Assembly: GCF_019059575.1 (NCBI RefSeq)
Contig: NW_024881966.1
Location: 62,001 to 126,000, forward strand
Direction of reading: 5' to 3'
Source: Amphibalanus amphitrite
Lineage: Eukaryota; Arthropoda; Thecostraca; Balanomorpha; Balanidae
Length of the DNA stretch: 64,000 bases
Positions 41,914-53,416 of the stretch are shown here, piece after piece. The position numbers and the translations under genes are program-made. Each line of letters opens with the position of its first letter. Positions within the stretch are counted from its first letter, which is position 1. The notes below the pieces were generated by a model, which saw nothing but the letters and a program-made list of their open reading frames with translations, was not told where the DNA came from and searched no databases.

Positions 41914-42060
41914 TTAGAGGAACTGCGCGTCACCAATTCGTCCACGGAGGCCAAGCTGCGCGAGACCGAGGCGCGCAATGAAGACCTCATAAGCGAAACC
42001 AACGACCTGAAGCAAACCAACGCCTCACTGATGGAGCGCTTGCACGAACTGGAGCGCACA
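41914..42060 (+). CDS. Host gene exon B, coiled-coil protein
   Basis: 147 bp, 49 codons, entering and leaving in phase 0. Acceptor ...GAACCAG before 41914 and donor ACA|GTGAGT after 42060. Reads LEELRVTNSSTEAKLRETEA, then RNEDLISETNDLKQ, then LMERLHELERT, with leucines and isoleucines at heptad spacing. Phase 0 entry fits exon A's phase 0 exit, so the two can be consecutive across a 36-kb intron filled with transposons. GC and codon use differ from the AT-rich LINE. Family not recognised. Confidence 0.72.
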
Positions 42061-42195
42061 GTGAGTTATCTACCACTCAGTCACCGCCCCCTGTCAGCAG
42101 GGCCTACATGTTGTGTGGTCATAGCGTAATAAATAACCATAGCCATAGTTTTATTTATTACGCTATTTATTACATTATAACTTACCTTCCATTAG

Positions 42196-43376
42196 CCTTC
42201 GCCCTGGTGGGGGGGGGGGGCCATTTTGGCCCCCCCTGTGGTTTTTCAGCGATAACTCAGAAACCACTTGAGTTAGCGCCCTGAAACTTTGTATAGCTGT
42301 TTCTTCAACATTTTTACATCATGTCCTTTTTTGGGGGGTTCGGGTCAGGTCAGGTCAGGTCACAAGGTCACCAAAACTGACACCACCTCTAAAAAAGTTC
42401 AAAGCTCTCTCAAAGGCACAGCTTTTATCCGATCGATGTAAAATTTACAGTACTTGAAGATGTCACCCAGCTCTACAAAATGGCTATCTCGGATTTTTTA
42501 TAAATGTGACCTAAGGTCAGGTCAGGTCATCGCTGCTCCCCATTATAAGTCAATGGGAGAATCGAAAAGTAGTTGTTTTTCAGCTAAATCGGGCGTGATT
42601 GTTCCTATATTTCGTTATTGAAGTGTCTTGGGTCAGCAAATCACAGCCCATGTGAAACCATTTGCTTGTGACCTCGCTGAGGTCACGCTAGGTCATCTCC
42701 CTGGTCACCAGAGGTCACCAGCGGTTTTTCTGCACTTACTTGTTATTGAATAGAGATAGAGACTCCGTTCGACGTTTATCGTGTTTGTCTCGTCAATGCG
42801 GATCGAATGATATGCAGCATGACCTATTTCGGTAAGGTCATGACCTTGACCTGAGGTCAAATTTTCAAAATGACCTTTCGAGGTCAAACTATATATCATT
42901 CGACGCGTCTCGACGAGCCAAGCACGATGGTGCATGAATCGTTTCTCTATTTTCTCGTGAATGCATGCTATAGTTAAAAACATTTTCAACGAAATTTGCC
43001 AAGTTGACCTTGCATGACCTCTGTAGGCCAAACCGTTGAGCTGAGGTCAAATCTGACGAACCTTGGCGAAAGAGCTTGAAAAGAGCTATCGATTGCTTTT
43101 TCCGCGGCTCTCTAGCTCTTCTAGTTTCCGAGCTACAGCGGAATATGTCCGGCAACACCGAAAACACTGAAATTTGACCTATGATGACCTCTAGCGACCT
43201 CAATATTGACCTTAGCGAAAAAATGACCGAAATACTTTCGAACGTACTTGTTATGGGCTTTCGTTTGCTTTTTTCCGCGTCTTCCTAGCCCTCTTCGTTT
43301 TCGAGTTAGACGGGGGGGTCATTTTGGCCCCCCCCCACCAGGGCGAAGGTGGCTCAGACCCACACCAGGGCGCGGG
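42196..43376 (+). mobile_element. TTAA element T16 (subfamily H), 1181 bp, in a TTAG site
   Basis: Matched TTAG at 42192-42195 and 43377-43380. Simple left end CCTTCGCCCTGGTG then G-run CCATTTTGGCC. Complex right end G7 TCATTTTGGCC, ACCAGGGCGAAGG and ACACCAGGGCGCGGG. GGTCAGGTCAGGTCAGGTCA at about 42344. T21 is the inverse copy. It sits in the intron between exons B and C. Confidence 0.9.
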
Positions 43377-43380
43377 TTAG

Positions 43381-43754
43381 TATAGATATCACGATATAGG
43401 TATAGCGATTTGACAACTTGCTCACTGCTCATTAAACTGATTTTTTGCATGCGCTAAGTCAAATGCACTGTTTTAGCAGTTATATGAACTCAATTATGTA
43501 AAAATGTGCCAATTCACAATTGATCTTAATTGTCTGATGTAAGTATCATATTGCCGTACTCTGCGAACGGTTGGTCACTCAATTATACGTGCTTTGCTTA
43601 CCTGCCTGACTGTTACTGACCTTATCTGAGATCTGACTGATCTCTAAACCGTGGCATATGAACTCACTTTAAAGTTCACCTTATCATTGACCTTCCGCTG
43701 ACCTGCCCATATGGGCTGTTTTGAGACGACTTATGACCTGACATTTGCCGGCAG
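43381..43754 (+). other. Intron sequence between T16 and exon C
   Basis: No repeat that I recognise. Ends in TGACATTTGCCGGCAG, a weak-tract acceptor. Confidence 0.5.
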
Positions 43755-43849
43755 CTGGTTCACGAGCGGTCGTCGAGCAAGGACAAAGACGAGGTGATCA
43801 AGCGTCAGCAGGAGGAGATGCAGCAGCAAAAGGAGAAGCACCGGGAAGG
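43755..43849 (+). CDS. Host gene exon C, coiled-coil protein
   Basis: 95 bp starting in phase 0 after ...CCGGCAG and ending before GTGAGT (GGGAAGG|GTGAGT). Reads LVHERSSSKDKDEVIKRQQE then EMQQQKEKHRE, highly charged and helical. Entry phase agrees with exon B. No further exon could be supported between here and the window end. Confidence 0.68.
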
Positions 43850-44243
43850 GTGAGTGCCGACTGCAGGCGCCGAAAATGGGTTATGAGCTTGTGCCCTGGG
43901 GGATTGGCTCTGACTAATTCCCCTCTTGATACGGGGTCTCGCAGGCCTTTCCAACGAAATCATGCCACTTAGGTACCCTATGCATCTGTAAAATATTGAT
44001 GCAGCAGGTGATATGAAATCAGCCCTCGCCGAACCTGTCAGTTGTCTACATACGCCTGGCCGAGGGGGAGGATGGGAACCCCTCGGCGTTCGCTTCTTGT
44101 TGAGCTGGATCCTCGCAAAAAAGTAGCGTGTGCGCTGTCACGAGTCGCAGTGATATGCGTTACGGTCCACCGGCGGACATGGGAACACTAGCGCCAGTGC
44201 GCCTGCATGGCGGAGGTTATCAGAACTGACGGTAGCCGTGCTA
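43850..44243. other. Intron sequence, no feature
   Basis: Nothing I can name. The exon C donor opens it. Confidence 0.5.
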
Positions 44244-44566
44244 AAGGCCGCCCCACACTGGACATCGAATGCGGGTTGCGAGTCTGCGGGTTTTGGGTTT
44301 GCGGGTGTAGTTCTCATTCATCACCATTCTCTTATGGTCACTACATGAATGCAGTGAAGCCGATACACATTCAGAAAATTACATATTGTATCAATAACAG
44401 CACATCAAACCAACAACCGACTTCAACAAAATACACCAAAACTTGCAAACCTCGCAGCGAGGAAAATCGAAAATTTGCTCAAAATCAAACTTTGGAATGC
44501 AATACGAAGTGGCTCGCATGTTCAAAACTTGCAGACTCGCTTGTTAGATGGTAATGTGGGTCGCTT
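44244..44566. mobile_element. Small MITE with AAGGCCGCCCCACACT end
   Basis: Left end AAGGCCGCCCCACACTGG and GCGAGTCTGCGGGTTTT (about 44278). Right end AAAACTTGCAGACTCGC (about 44524-44540) and GTAATGTGGGTCGCTT, a decayed mirror. T17 is inserted at its right tip. Confidence 0.55.
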
Positions 44567-44568
44567 AA

Positions 44569-45745
44569 CCCGCGCCCGGCTGGGGGTCCTGGATTTCCAC
44601 GCCCTGCTGGGGGGGGGGTGTCTGAACACCCCCCTTCTAACTCGGCTCCTGGGCCACGTAGCGATACGCGGAAGGCGGCGTTCGAAAGAGCGTCAAAAAT
44701 AATAACGAAATCAGATCGGTCAATTTTTTGGTCAGGTCAAAGGTCAGGTCACCAGAGGTCATTGAAGGCAAAATTTTGCCGATTTCCAGGTCGAATGTCG
44801 ACAATTTTCAAGAAGTCAACGCATAACTCGGGAACCAATAGAGCTACAGCGCCGCGGAAAAGCGCATTCGATAGCCCTATTAACGCTCTTTCTGTGTAAT
44901 TCTCTCAGATTTGACCTAACGTCAACGGTTTTGCCTGCAGGGTGGAAAAACTGCAAAAATAGCCGATTTTTTAAAACAGTTTTTCTGCAATAACTTTTGA
45001 CCCAAGCCTTGTACGAGCTTACTTTTACCGGCATCGCGTTCCTCTCGTCAAGACGCATCGAATGAACTATAACTTGACCTTGAAAGGTCAACTTGAAAAT
45101 TTGACCTCAGGTCAAGGTCATGACCTGACCGGAAAGGGTCATGTTGTATATCAGTCGATCCGTATCGTCAAGCTGAACACACCTAAGGCGTTTTCATCGC
45201 TCTAGCATGCCTCTATCAAAAGTTATTTGCCAAAAACTGTTAGATACCATTCGTGGCCTAAGATGACCTCAGGGGCATAAACAGGGGATCACAGACACCA
45301 TTTTCATGTTCAGTGTGTCTAAACCACTTGTAATTCAGTGTTTGGAAGTGTTTATAATGTCATTTGTCCAAAAGAGGCGCATTTCAATTTTCTCCCATTG
45401 ACTTATAATGGGTAGGTCACAAAATTGACCTGACCTTAGGTCATCGATATCAAAATTCTGAGATATACATTTTGTACATGCTATTGCTCTTAGCAATCGC
45501 TAAAACTTTCAAAGCGATCGGTCACTCGGTGTAGCTATGGCAGACATTGAAACTTTTTATGAGGTGAGGTCACTTCAAGTGACCTGGTGACCTGACCTTG
45601 AATGACCTTGGTCTGAAATTTTCACAACATGTGCAGAATTGATGTATGATAAGGTGTACCAAAAACGGAGCGCCGCCGTTTTTGAGATATTTGCGAAAAA
45701 CCACAAGGGGGGGGTGTTCAAGCATCCCCCCCAGCAGGGCGCGGG
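44569..45745 (-). mobile_element. TTAA element T17 (subfamily G), 1177 bp
   Basis: TTAA 44565-44568 on the left. The right site now reads TTTT (45746-45749). Complex left end CCCGCGCCCGGCTGGGGG, CACGCCCTGCTG and G9 TGTCTGAACA C6. Simple right end G8 TGTTCAAGCA C7 and AGCAGGGCGCGGG. Inverse relative of T13 and close to each arm of T24. Confidence 0.85.
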
Positions 45746-45798
45746 TTTTCCCATACCTGCTACATTGCATGATTAAATCGAGACATCCAGGCATTTAA

Positions 45799-47003
45799 CC
45801 CGCGCACCGACGCACAGTGGGCGATCCGGCCGGTGTGGCCTCGCGAAACCTATCGGCATTAATAACATCAATGTTTTTGAAGCTAGAACCACAATATTTA
45901 GGAGCAACCTTCTTGAATATCCAATGAGCATGTGTTTTAAATAAGGACTATCTCTTATAGAATTTGTGCTCTGTGGCGAGCTTGCAATTCGCCTAATTGC
46001 TGCTCGAACAACGCATGAATACTTTTGAGGGTAGGTCGAAATTTATGACGGTATGAGCTGGGTAGGACGTTGAAATGGTGTGTACCTCCGTAGAAAATTG
46101 CTTCTAAACCATTTTTTTATTCAAACGATTATGCCCTACCAATTTACACATATCATGAAACAGCGTAAATCTCGCCCGGCAAGGCCCCATTTCATAACGT
46201 GACCCAATCAGCGGGTTTGTTTTTTGGTAAATAAGTTAGCAAAAAATGGCCGCAGAACCACGATTTTGACATCGTCGATTTCGCCTTGCTCAGGCGCGTC
46301 GAATGGTATACTTTTGTTCAGGTGAGGCCACCGTAAGGTCAACCTGACCTTGACCTCGAGTAAAGGTCAGGTCAGAGGTCTTCAAATCACGAAGTTGGTC
46401 GAAGGAGGTCATATCGCATATCATTCGATTCGGCAGGTCTTCCGGAGTCCATTGGTGACCTTGTCGACTCTCTAGCTCAACTTGATCGGGAGTTATTGAC
46501 GAAAAACTCGTATGACCCTAGTGACGTCATAAATGACGTCATGCAAGGTCAACAATGCAAAAATGCAGCATCAGATCTTGCAAGGAGTGCATGAAGTAAC
46601 GATTCCATTAACTTGAGACAATTGAATACCATTCCTGGCGCCAAAATAACAGTTTTCATATTTCCCCATTGACTTATAGGTGAGGTCACGTGACCAACCT
46701 CACTTTATGTGACATTTAGGAAAAATATGAGATATACAAGTTGTAAGACCTCTGAAGGACAATAAGTCCTGCAAGTCTCACCTCCCTGTGAAAGTTACTC
46801 TGTCACTGAGAGCGTTGGAAGGTTGCGACATCTGATGATCGTGCAGAGGTTCATGTATGACGTCATAGGTCAGTGACCTGACCTGACTTGAAAGTGCAGT
46901 TGGTGTCACAAGATCCAGCGTGCATCAAAGGTCAGGTATGCCAGGTTGCAGCTCTCTATTGCCTGGGTGTTTTGAGCTATCGCGAAAACACCATTTGGGG
47001 CAT
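45799..47003. mobile_element. TTAA element T18, old and eroded
   Basis: TTAA 45795-45798 and CCCGCGCACCGACG are intact, but no G-run hairpin follows. The interior keeps family marks: GCGTCGAATGGTATAC near 46293, AGGTCA/TGACCT at 46320-46385, ATCATTCGATTCGG near 46413 and CCCCATTGACTTATAG near 46664. The right end is uncertain. Confidence 0.5.
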
Positions 47004-47807
47004 TAACCACTTGTGCTCAAGTGCACCAAGCCACAGCCAACCCTTAAAAGAAAAAAGTGTCTGGATGCCAGAGCTGCAAGTGGCTGCAAATTTTCACTGG
47101 CTCCCCTGATAGATAGTGTCTTAGTGCATGCGATACAGCAATATTTTCAGTTCATCCTCGTAAAACTTTTTTTGCTGGGCTTGTTAACCCGCGAGTTGCT
47201 GGTTGGGGGGCGTTAAACGCCCCCACTTTTTTCGCCGGGCCATAGCATAAAAACGGCGCGCCGCAGGCGCACCAAATTTTGGGTACCTGTAGGGAATCGA
47301 TTGAAGTTCATTCTGGCAAAGCTTCAAAAAAATCGGTCGGAACATTTTTGAGATATCGAGGTTTTAGTGACGTCATGATTTCTGACTTTTCGACCAAAAA
47401 CGGCATATGTTCAAAAAATCATATAAAATCACAAAATAGACATACAGACATGCCGTAAACGCCATTAGACTGCCAATACCATGAACAATCAAATGGCTAT
47501 CTTCGATTACACTATGCAACAAAAAATGAAACATTTTCTGTTCCTGGAAAGCGACCGAATTTTTCTTATTCATTGGGTCCTATTATATTCGAAATGGGCA
47601 TTAGTTTTGATCCGAAAATGTTTTTCCGGTTTTCAGAGACGATTTTCGATTTTTGGCACCGAAATTCGGTTTTTGGCCCACCGTGTCCGATGTAATTGAG
47701 TAATCGACTCGCCGTAACTTTCATCGCCTTTCCTATGCCACAAGCTTTCGAATGATATCTGGTTTTGCATATTTACGTGCAAAAACAACGTCATAAATCT
47801 ATGTTAA

Positions 47808-48697
47808 CCCTCGCATGTGTAGGGGGGGGGGGTCTGATGGACCCCCCCCCATGGTTTTTCGCAAATAACTCACGTAAAAAGCGGCCGATCGCAACGAAAC
47901 TTTCAGTACCCTCGCATTAATCAATTTTACACCTACCCTGAAAATTTCATGACCCTGACCCAAATGACCTTTGACCTGTGACCTCTTTTCCGAGACCATG
48001 TTTGGCCGGAATCGCGATTTCGCGTATGTCGGCTCGCACTAGCCGCGTGTTTGCAAGCTTTTCGTGGTTTCAAACGTTCAAACATGTGATTTGATGTTAC
48101 TCCCGTGTGTGTCAAGGTCACCTGAAGGTCAGGTCAGGTCATTGACCTTTGGTGACCTCGGGTGACCTCGGGTCACTTTTTCGAGTTTTACATGTTTCTA
48201 GGCTTGTTTTTGGAGCTGAATTCGAATTTAGCAACCATTTGAACATTTACGAAGTAGTTTTGGTGACTTCGTAACATGTTACGAAGCTGTCAGAGGCGGT
48301 TGACACGTACTACGAATACCCGTCACGACGCCTACTGGTTGACCTGACCTGACCTGACCCGACCTGGTCTAAATGCTTCAAGACATCATCTGTGATCAAA
48401 ACTAACACGATATTCGTGATCAGCACCCCGAAAAACCCCTTAGCAGCCACACTTTACGACTTTCTAACAGGTCCCGATTTTCCCGACTTTGGGTCATTGA
48501 CCTGACCTGGAAGGTCAACCAATGACCTAGGACCTTAAAATTGGGTATCATCGGCTTCCTCTCGTCACGGGCAACACGCTCGTTTTTTCCGCGAAGCTCT
48601 AGCTCGATCAGGGGCCAAACGGCAAGGGGGGGGGGTCCAACCGACCCCCCCCCCCCCTACACATTAGAAGCTGGCAAACGGCGCACACATGCGAGGG
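47808..48697 (+). mobile_element. TTAA element T20 (subfamily D), 890 bp
   Basis: TTAA 47804-47807 and 48698-48701. Inverse copy of T5. The opposite arm of T19's inverted repeat has the unfilled site with a single TTAA at 52124-52127. Simple left end CCCTCGCATGTGTA and G10 TCTGATGGA C9. Complex right end ends ACACATGCGAGGG. Confidence 0.92.
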
Positions 48698-49093
48698 TTA
48701 AAGTAAGAAAATGTTGAAATTTTGTAAAAATTTGACATTTTTTTCGATTTCATTTTAAAATAGAGGAAAAACTAAAGACCCTATCCAAATTCTGAGCCCA
48801 GTTCCTTGAAGAGCATTCAATTTCCGTTCGGAAGGTACCTTTTTAGTGCATTTTATCGGATTCCTGTGGCGTCCAGATTGAGTTAACCTAAACACATATC
48901 CTATGTCATATCACATAGCATTAACCTGATAACGTATGTTAACGCCATAGGATCAACGAGGGGTCAACTGAGGTCATGTTGTTGACCCCTTGTGACCTCG
49001 GGCCAAACGCAGGAACTTACTTTTGAGCAGTCCTGTCGCTCAGAATCTTGATCTGTACCTCCATTTGTTAGAATGATTCTTCATGCACTGAAC

Positions 49094-51891
49094 CAGGGTT
49101 GTATACGATTCAATCAATAGCAATCAATTCAATCACGAAAAATTTGGGAAACCAATCAAATCAATCAAGTCAGAGCAGTTTTCGGGAATTGATTCAATCG
49201 ACTCAAACGCGACAATGAAAGGAATCAATCAACTCAATCAAACGACTCAAATCAAGACATACATTAGGTTTTTTGCCCCACCAACTTGGAAAAGTGTCCA
49301 TAGCAGTCTGGTGTACCTACCAACCTACATACCTACAGAAGAAACATAAAAATATTGTCATTTAAAATTATAAATTGCCCTACCATTCAAAGTTTCTATG
49401 TAATAAGGAAGGATAGCTAGCGATGGACAGGTGGATCATGATATCGAGGTTCAATGGGTAGAATTGGAGCAGAATTTTCATTAATGGGTGCAAAATAACC
49501 CAGTAGTTGACTCGCCCCTGAACCCAAATCACCACCTTTCACCTTAAAGTTGTCAATTTAATTTTGGCCATATTCCAACTCCATTTACACTAAATATCAG
49601 ATATTGCAGCTGAAAGTTGGCTGCTCGGATTTTGGCAGTGTTCGTGATTTGGCCATTTGCCCTACACCATGTCTATTTTAATGGATAATATGCATCAATA
49701 ACATATTAACCATAGGGAAATAGAAATAAATATATTACCTGCATGTGACGGTTTCGGTTAGACAGAGACTGACCAGAGACTGACGGGCAGCCTGAAATAT
49801 CTTTCCACACATTTGCATTTGAGACGTGGGATGGGGCTAAGCTTTTATAAATCCTTATTCTACGTCTTTTGATTTTTTGGTAAGATGACGTCATTGATAA
49901 TCATGTAGTATGGTAGATCATCATAAAATAAATCGGTTGTACAACACCAATTTCGTTTTAATTATTATTTCATTTGAAATAAAACCACTTAATAATATTC
50001 GGTAAAATATTTCAAGGAAAATGAAATATATTAAATATATTATGCTTAGGCTCTCAGGAGAAAAGGATCAACAAACATTCTGCTGCAAATTAAACAATGC
50101 AGCAAATTTAGCGAGACGAAAACGGCGCTTTTGTTTCAGTTATTTTTGTAGGGGTTTCAGATATTCATAGAGTTCAGTGGGTTGTTTCTGAGGAGATGTG
50201 GAGATGTGAATTGTTAATTAACCCGCGCCCTGGTGTGGGTCTGAGCCACCTTCGCCCTGGTGGGGGGGGGGGGCCAAAATGACCCCCCCGTCTAACTCGA
50301 AAACGAAGAGGGCTAGGAAGACGCGGAAAAAAGCAAACGAAAGCCCATAACAAGTACGTTCGAAAGTATTTCGGTCATTTTTTCGCTAAGGTCAATATTG
50401 AGGTCGCTAGAGGTCATCATAGGTCAAATTTCAGTGTTTTCGGTGTTGCCGGACATATTCCGCTGTAGCTCGGAAACTAGAAGAGCTAGAGAGCCGCGGA
50501 AAAAAGCAATCGATAGCTCTTTTCAAGCTCTTTCGCCAAAGTTCGTCAGATTTGACCTCAGCTCAACGGTTTGGCCTACAGAGGTCATGCAAGGTCAACT
50601 TGGCAAATTTCGTTGAAAATGTTTTTAACTATAGCATGCATTCACGAGAAAATAGAGAAACGATTCATGCACCATCGTGCTTGGCTCGTCGAGACGCGTC
50701 GAATGATATATAGTTTGACCTCGAAAGGTCATTTTGAAAATTTGACCTCAGGTCAAGGTCATGACCTTACCGAAATAGGTCATGCTGCATATCATTCGAT
50801 CCGCATTGACGAGACAAACACGATAAACGTCGAACGGAGTCTCTATCTCTATTCAATAACAAGTAAGTGCAGAAAAACCGCTGGTGACCTCTGGTGACCA
50901 GGGAGATGACCTAGCGTGACCTCAGCGAGGTCACAAGCAAATGGTTTCACATGGGCTGTGATTTGCTGACCCAAGACACTTCAATAACGAAATATAGGAA
51001 CAATCACGCCCGATTTAGCTGAAAAACAACTACTTTTCGATTCTCCCATTGACTTATAATGGGGAGCAGCGATGACCTGACCTGACCTTAGGTCACATTT
51101 ATAAAAAATCCGAGATAGCCATTTTGTAGAGCTGGGTGACATCTTCAAGTACTGTAAATTTTACATCGATCGGATAAAAGCTGTGTCTTTGAGAGAGCTT
51201 TGAACTTTTTTAGAGGTGGTGTCAGTTTTGGTGACCTTGTGACCTGACCTGACCTGACCCGAACCCCCCAAAAAAGGACATGATGTAAAAATGTTGAATA
51301 AACAGCTATACAAAGTTTCAGGGCGCTAACTCAAGTGGTTTCTGAGTTATCGCTAAAAAACCACAGGGGGGGGCCAAAATGCCCCCCCCCCCACCAGGGC
51401 GAAGGTTAATCACACTTTATTAGTATATAGGGCCTTGCACTTTATCATCTGGATTAAAAAAAACGTTTCCTGCTGAGTGCAGAAAGGTAGGTAGGTGCAT
51501 CGCCAGGTTCTATCACCAGGATTGGAGCAGTTATTGCAGTTGAAAGTCAATGTTGGCTGTTTATGCTTAGGCCCTGTTCTTTATTTGGCCATCTACCCCA
51601 TATTGCAGTTATGATGACAAGCAGTTTTCAGTGTAGTTTTGTGATCTTTGATGTCATCAATTGGTGTCATTATTTTTCGTCAACTAAAACTTATTTGAAC
51701 TTTCCATTCAATCGACTCAATCATACGAGTCACTCTAATTTTCGGGAATCAAATCAGTCAACCAGTCGCTGAAGTCAAACGAGTCAGTCAACCAGTCATC
51801 TCGAAAAGTCAATCGACTCAATCCAATCAACTCAAAATATGCGTTGAATCAAATCAATCAATTCAATCGACTTGATTGGTATACAACCCTG
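49094..51891. mobile_element. hAT-type non-autonomous element
   Basis: Ends CAGGGTTGTATAC and GTATACAACCCTG, flanked by identical 8-bp duplications CACTGAAC (49086-49093, 51892-51899), which is the hAT hallmark. Both subterminal regions (49103-49255 and 51705-51880) are filled with CAATCAA, TCAATCGACTCAA and related short repeats, likely transposase sites. 2798 bp with T21, or about 1.6 kb without it. No transposase frame. Confidence 0.92.
50222..51405 (-). mobile_element. TTAA element T21 (subfamily H), 1184 bp
   Basis: TTAA 50218-50221 and 51406-51409. Inverse copy of T16, with almost the same text over its whole length. Complex left end CCCGCGCCCTGGTGTGGG, TTCGCCCTGGTG and G-run CCAAAATGA C7. 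Simple right end G8 CCAAAATG C12 and ACCAGGGCGAAGG. It sits inside the hAT element, which is inside T19. Confidence 0.92.
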
Positions 51892-53015
51892 CACTGAACA
51901 CATATTGTCATGGAAATGGCTGCGGGCCCGTTTTTCAAGTGACTCAATCTGGACGCCACAGTAAAGCTATAAAATGCACTAAAATAGCACCTTCCGAACG
52001 GAAATTGAATGCTCTTCAAGGAACTGGGCTCAGAATTTGGATAGGGCCTTTAGTTTTTTCTCTATTTTGAAATGAAATCGAAAAAAATGTCAAATTTTTA
52101 CAAAATTTCAATATTTTCTTAATTTAACATAGATTTATGACGTTATTTTTACACGCAAATATGCAAAACCGGATATCATTCGAAAGCTTGTGGCATAGGA
52201 AGGGCGATGAAAGTTACCGCGAGTCGATTACTCAATTACACCGGACACAGTGGGCCAAAAACCGAATTTCGGGGCCAAAAATCGAAAATCGTCTCTGAAA
52301 ACCGGAAAAGCATTTTCAGATCAAAACAAATGCCCATTTCGGTTATAATGGGACCCAATGAGTCCAAAAAAATCGGTCGTTACTCAGGAACAAAATGACT
52401 GTTGCATAGTGTTATTGATTATCGTTCCGTATTTTCCGAAATCTTGAACTGAATCTTGGCAATTTCTCGTGACTACTTCACGACCATGATACATGCATTT
52501 CTTAAATTGAACTTTTTCAGCCAAACACGTACACATATGATAAAATGAATGTCACCATCGTGTTCTACGCCCCAAATTACCCATAAAACATGTGTCACAG
52601 GCTGCGAATATCAGTTTTGATTTTCGAGGATATGTGCCTACCGGGTTGACCTGACCTTGACCCTGACCTATGCTTGACTGACCCCTACATGGAGCTGACA
52701 CTCTTGTAGGCCTTATATGATGGATTGTGCACCGTTTTGACGGAGTTTATGACGAGAGGCGCCCATTGCGAAGTCCTGAAGTCCATGCTACTGAAAGCCC
52801 GATTTCAGGTGTTTGACCTGACCTTGACCCGACCTGTGACCTCGAAATTCAGCTTTAAAGTACTCATCTGAAGCGTCTCGTCGCGTTCTTTCGTTTGCCG
52901 CCTAGTGCGTTTCGCTGCGCCTATTGGTTCTCAAGTTATCGGCTGGGGGCGTTTAACGCCCCCCCCCCCCCAGCAAACGGTGGGTGGCGAAATACCCCAG
53001 CAACTGCCGGGTTAA

Positions 53016-53416
53016 TTCAGTGAACGTAATGTTTAGTGGTAGAAAAAATATAAAAAGTTAACCTAATGATAAGACATTTTGAACTGATTTTGTCTACTTG
53101 CTTTCTATGGCGGAATTGCCTAAACATCTAAATTTCACTTTCCATGCAAAATGGATGCTCAACACCTAGCAATTTCATTGTTCCGCAAAATATTCAAAGA
53201 GCGTAAAAATCGGCTGTGATTATCCCCCTTATGAAGTGTTACGGAACGCTGTCTTTAACGATACTTCTGTCTACGAAAAAAATGTCTCCTGATCCATGCA
53301 AATGCACTAAACGTAATCTTTGATGCATTTTCTGTCGACTAGTATGCGTTATTTTCCAATTTTCGGAAAAAAAGTGTCTTTGAGGTTTCGCAAGGCTAGA
53401 CCGGCCCGATCGCCTA
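53016..53416. other. Intergenic or intronic spacer, no feature
   Basis: AT-rich unique sequence between T19 and T22. Confidence 0.5.

Larger units (their letters stand above)
47188..53011 (+). mobile_element. TTAA element T19 (subfamily K), expanded by nested insertions
   Basis: TTAA 47184-47187 and 53012-53015. Simple left end CCCGCGAGTTGCTGG, G6 CGTTAAACG C4. Complex right end G5 CGTTTAACG C-run, then CCAGCAACTGCCGGG. Inside, 47500-47803 plus 48702-48895 is the inverse of 51945-52425, a long inverted repeat with T20 in its left arm and a hAT element in its centre. Without these it would be about 2.1 kb. Confidence 0.82.
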
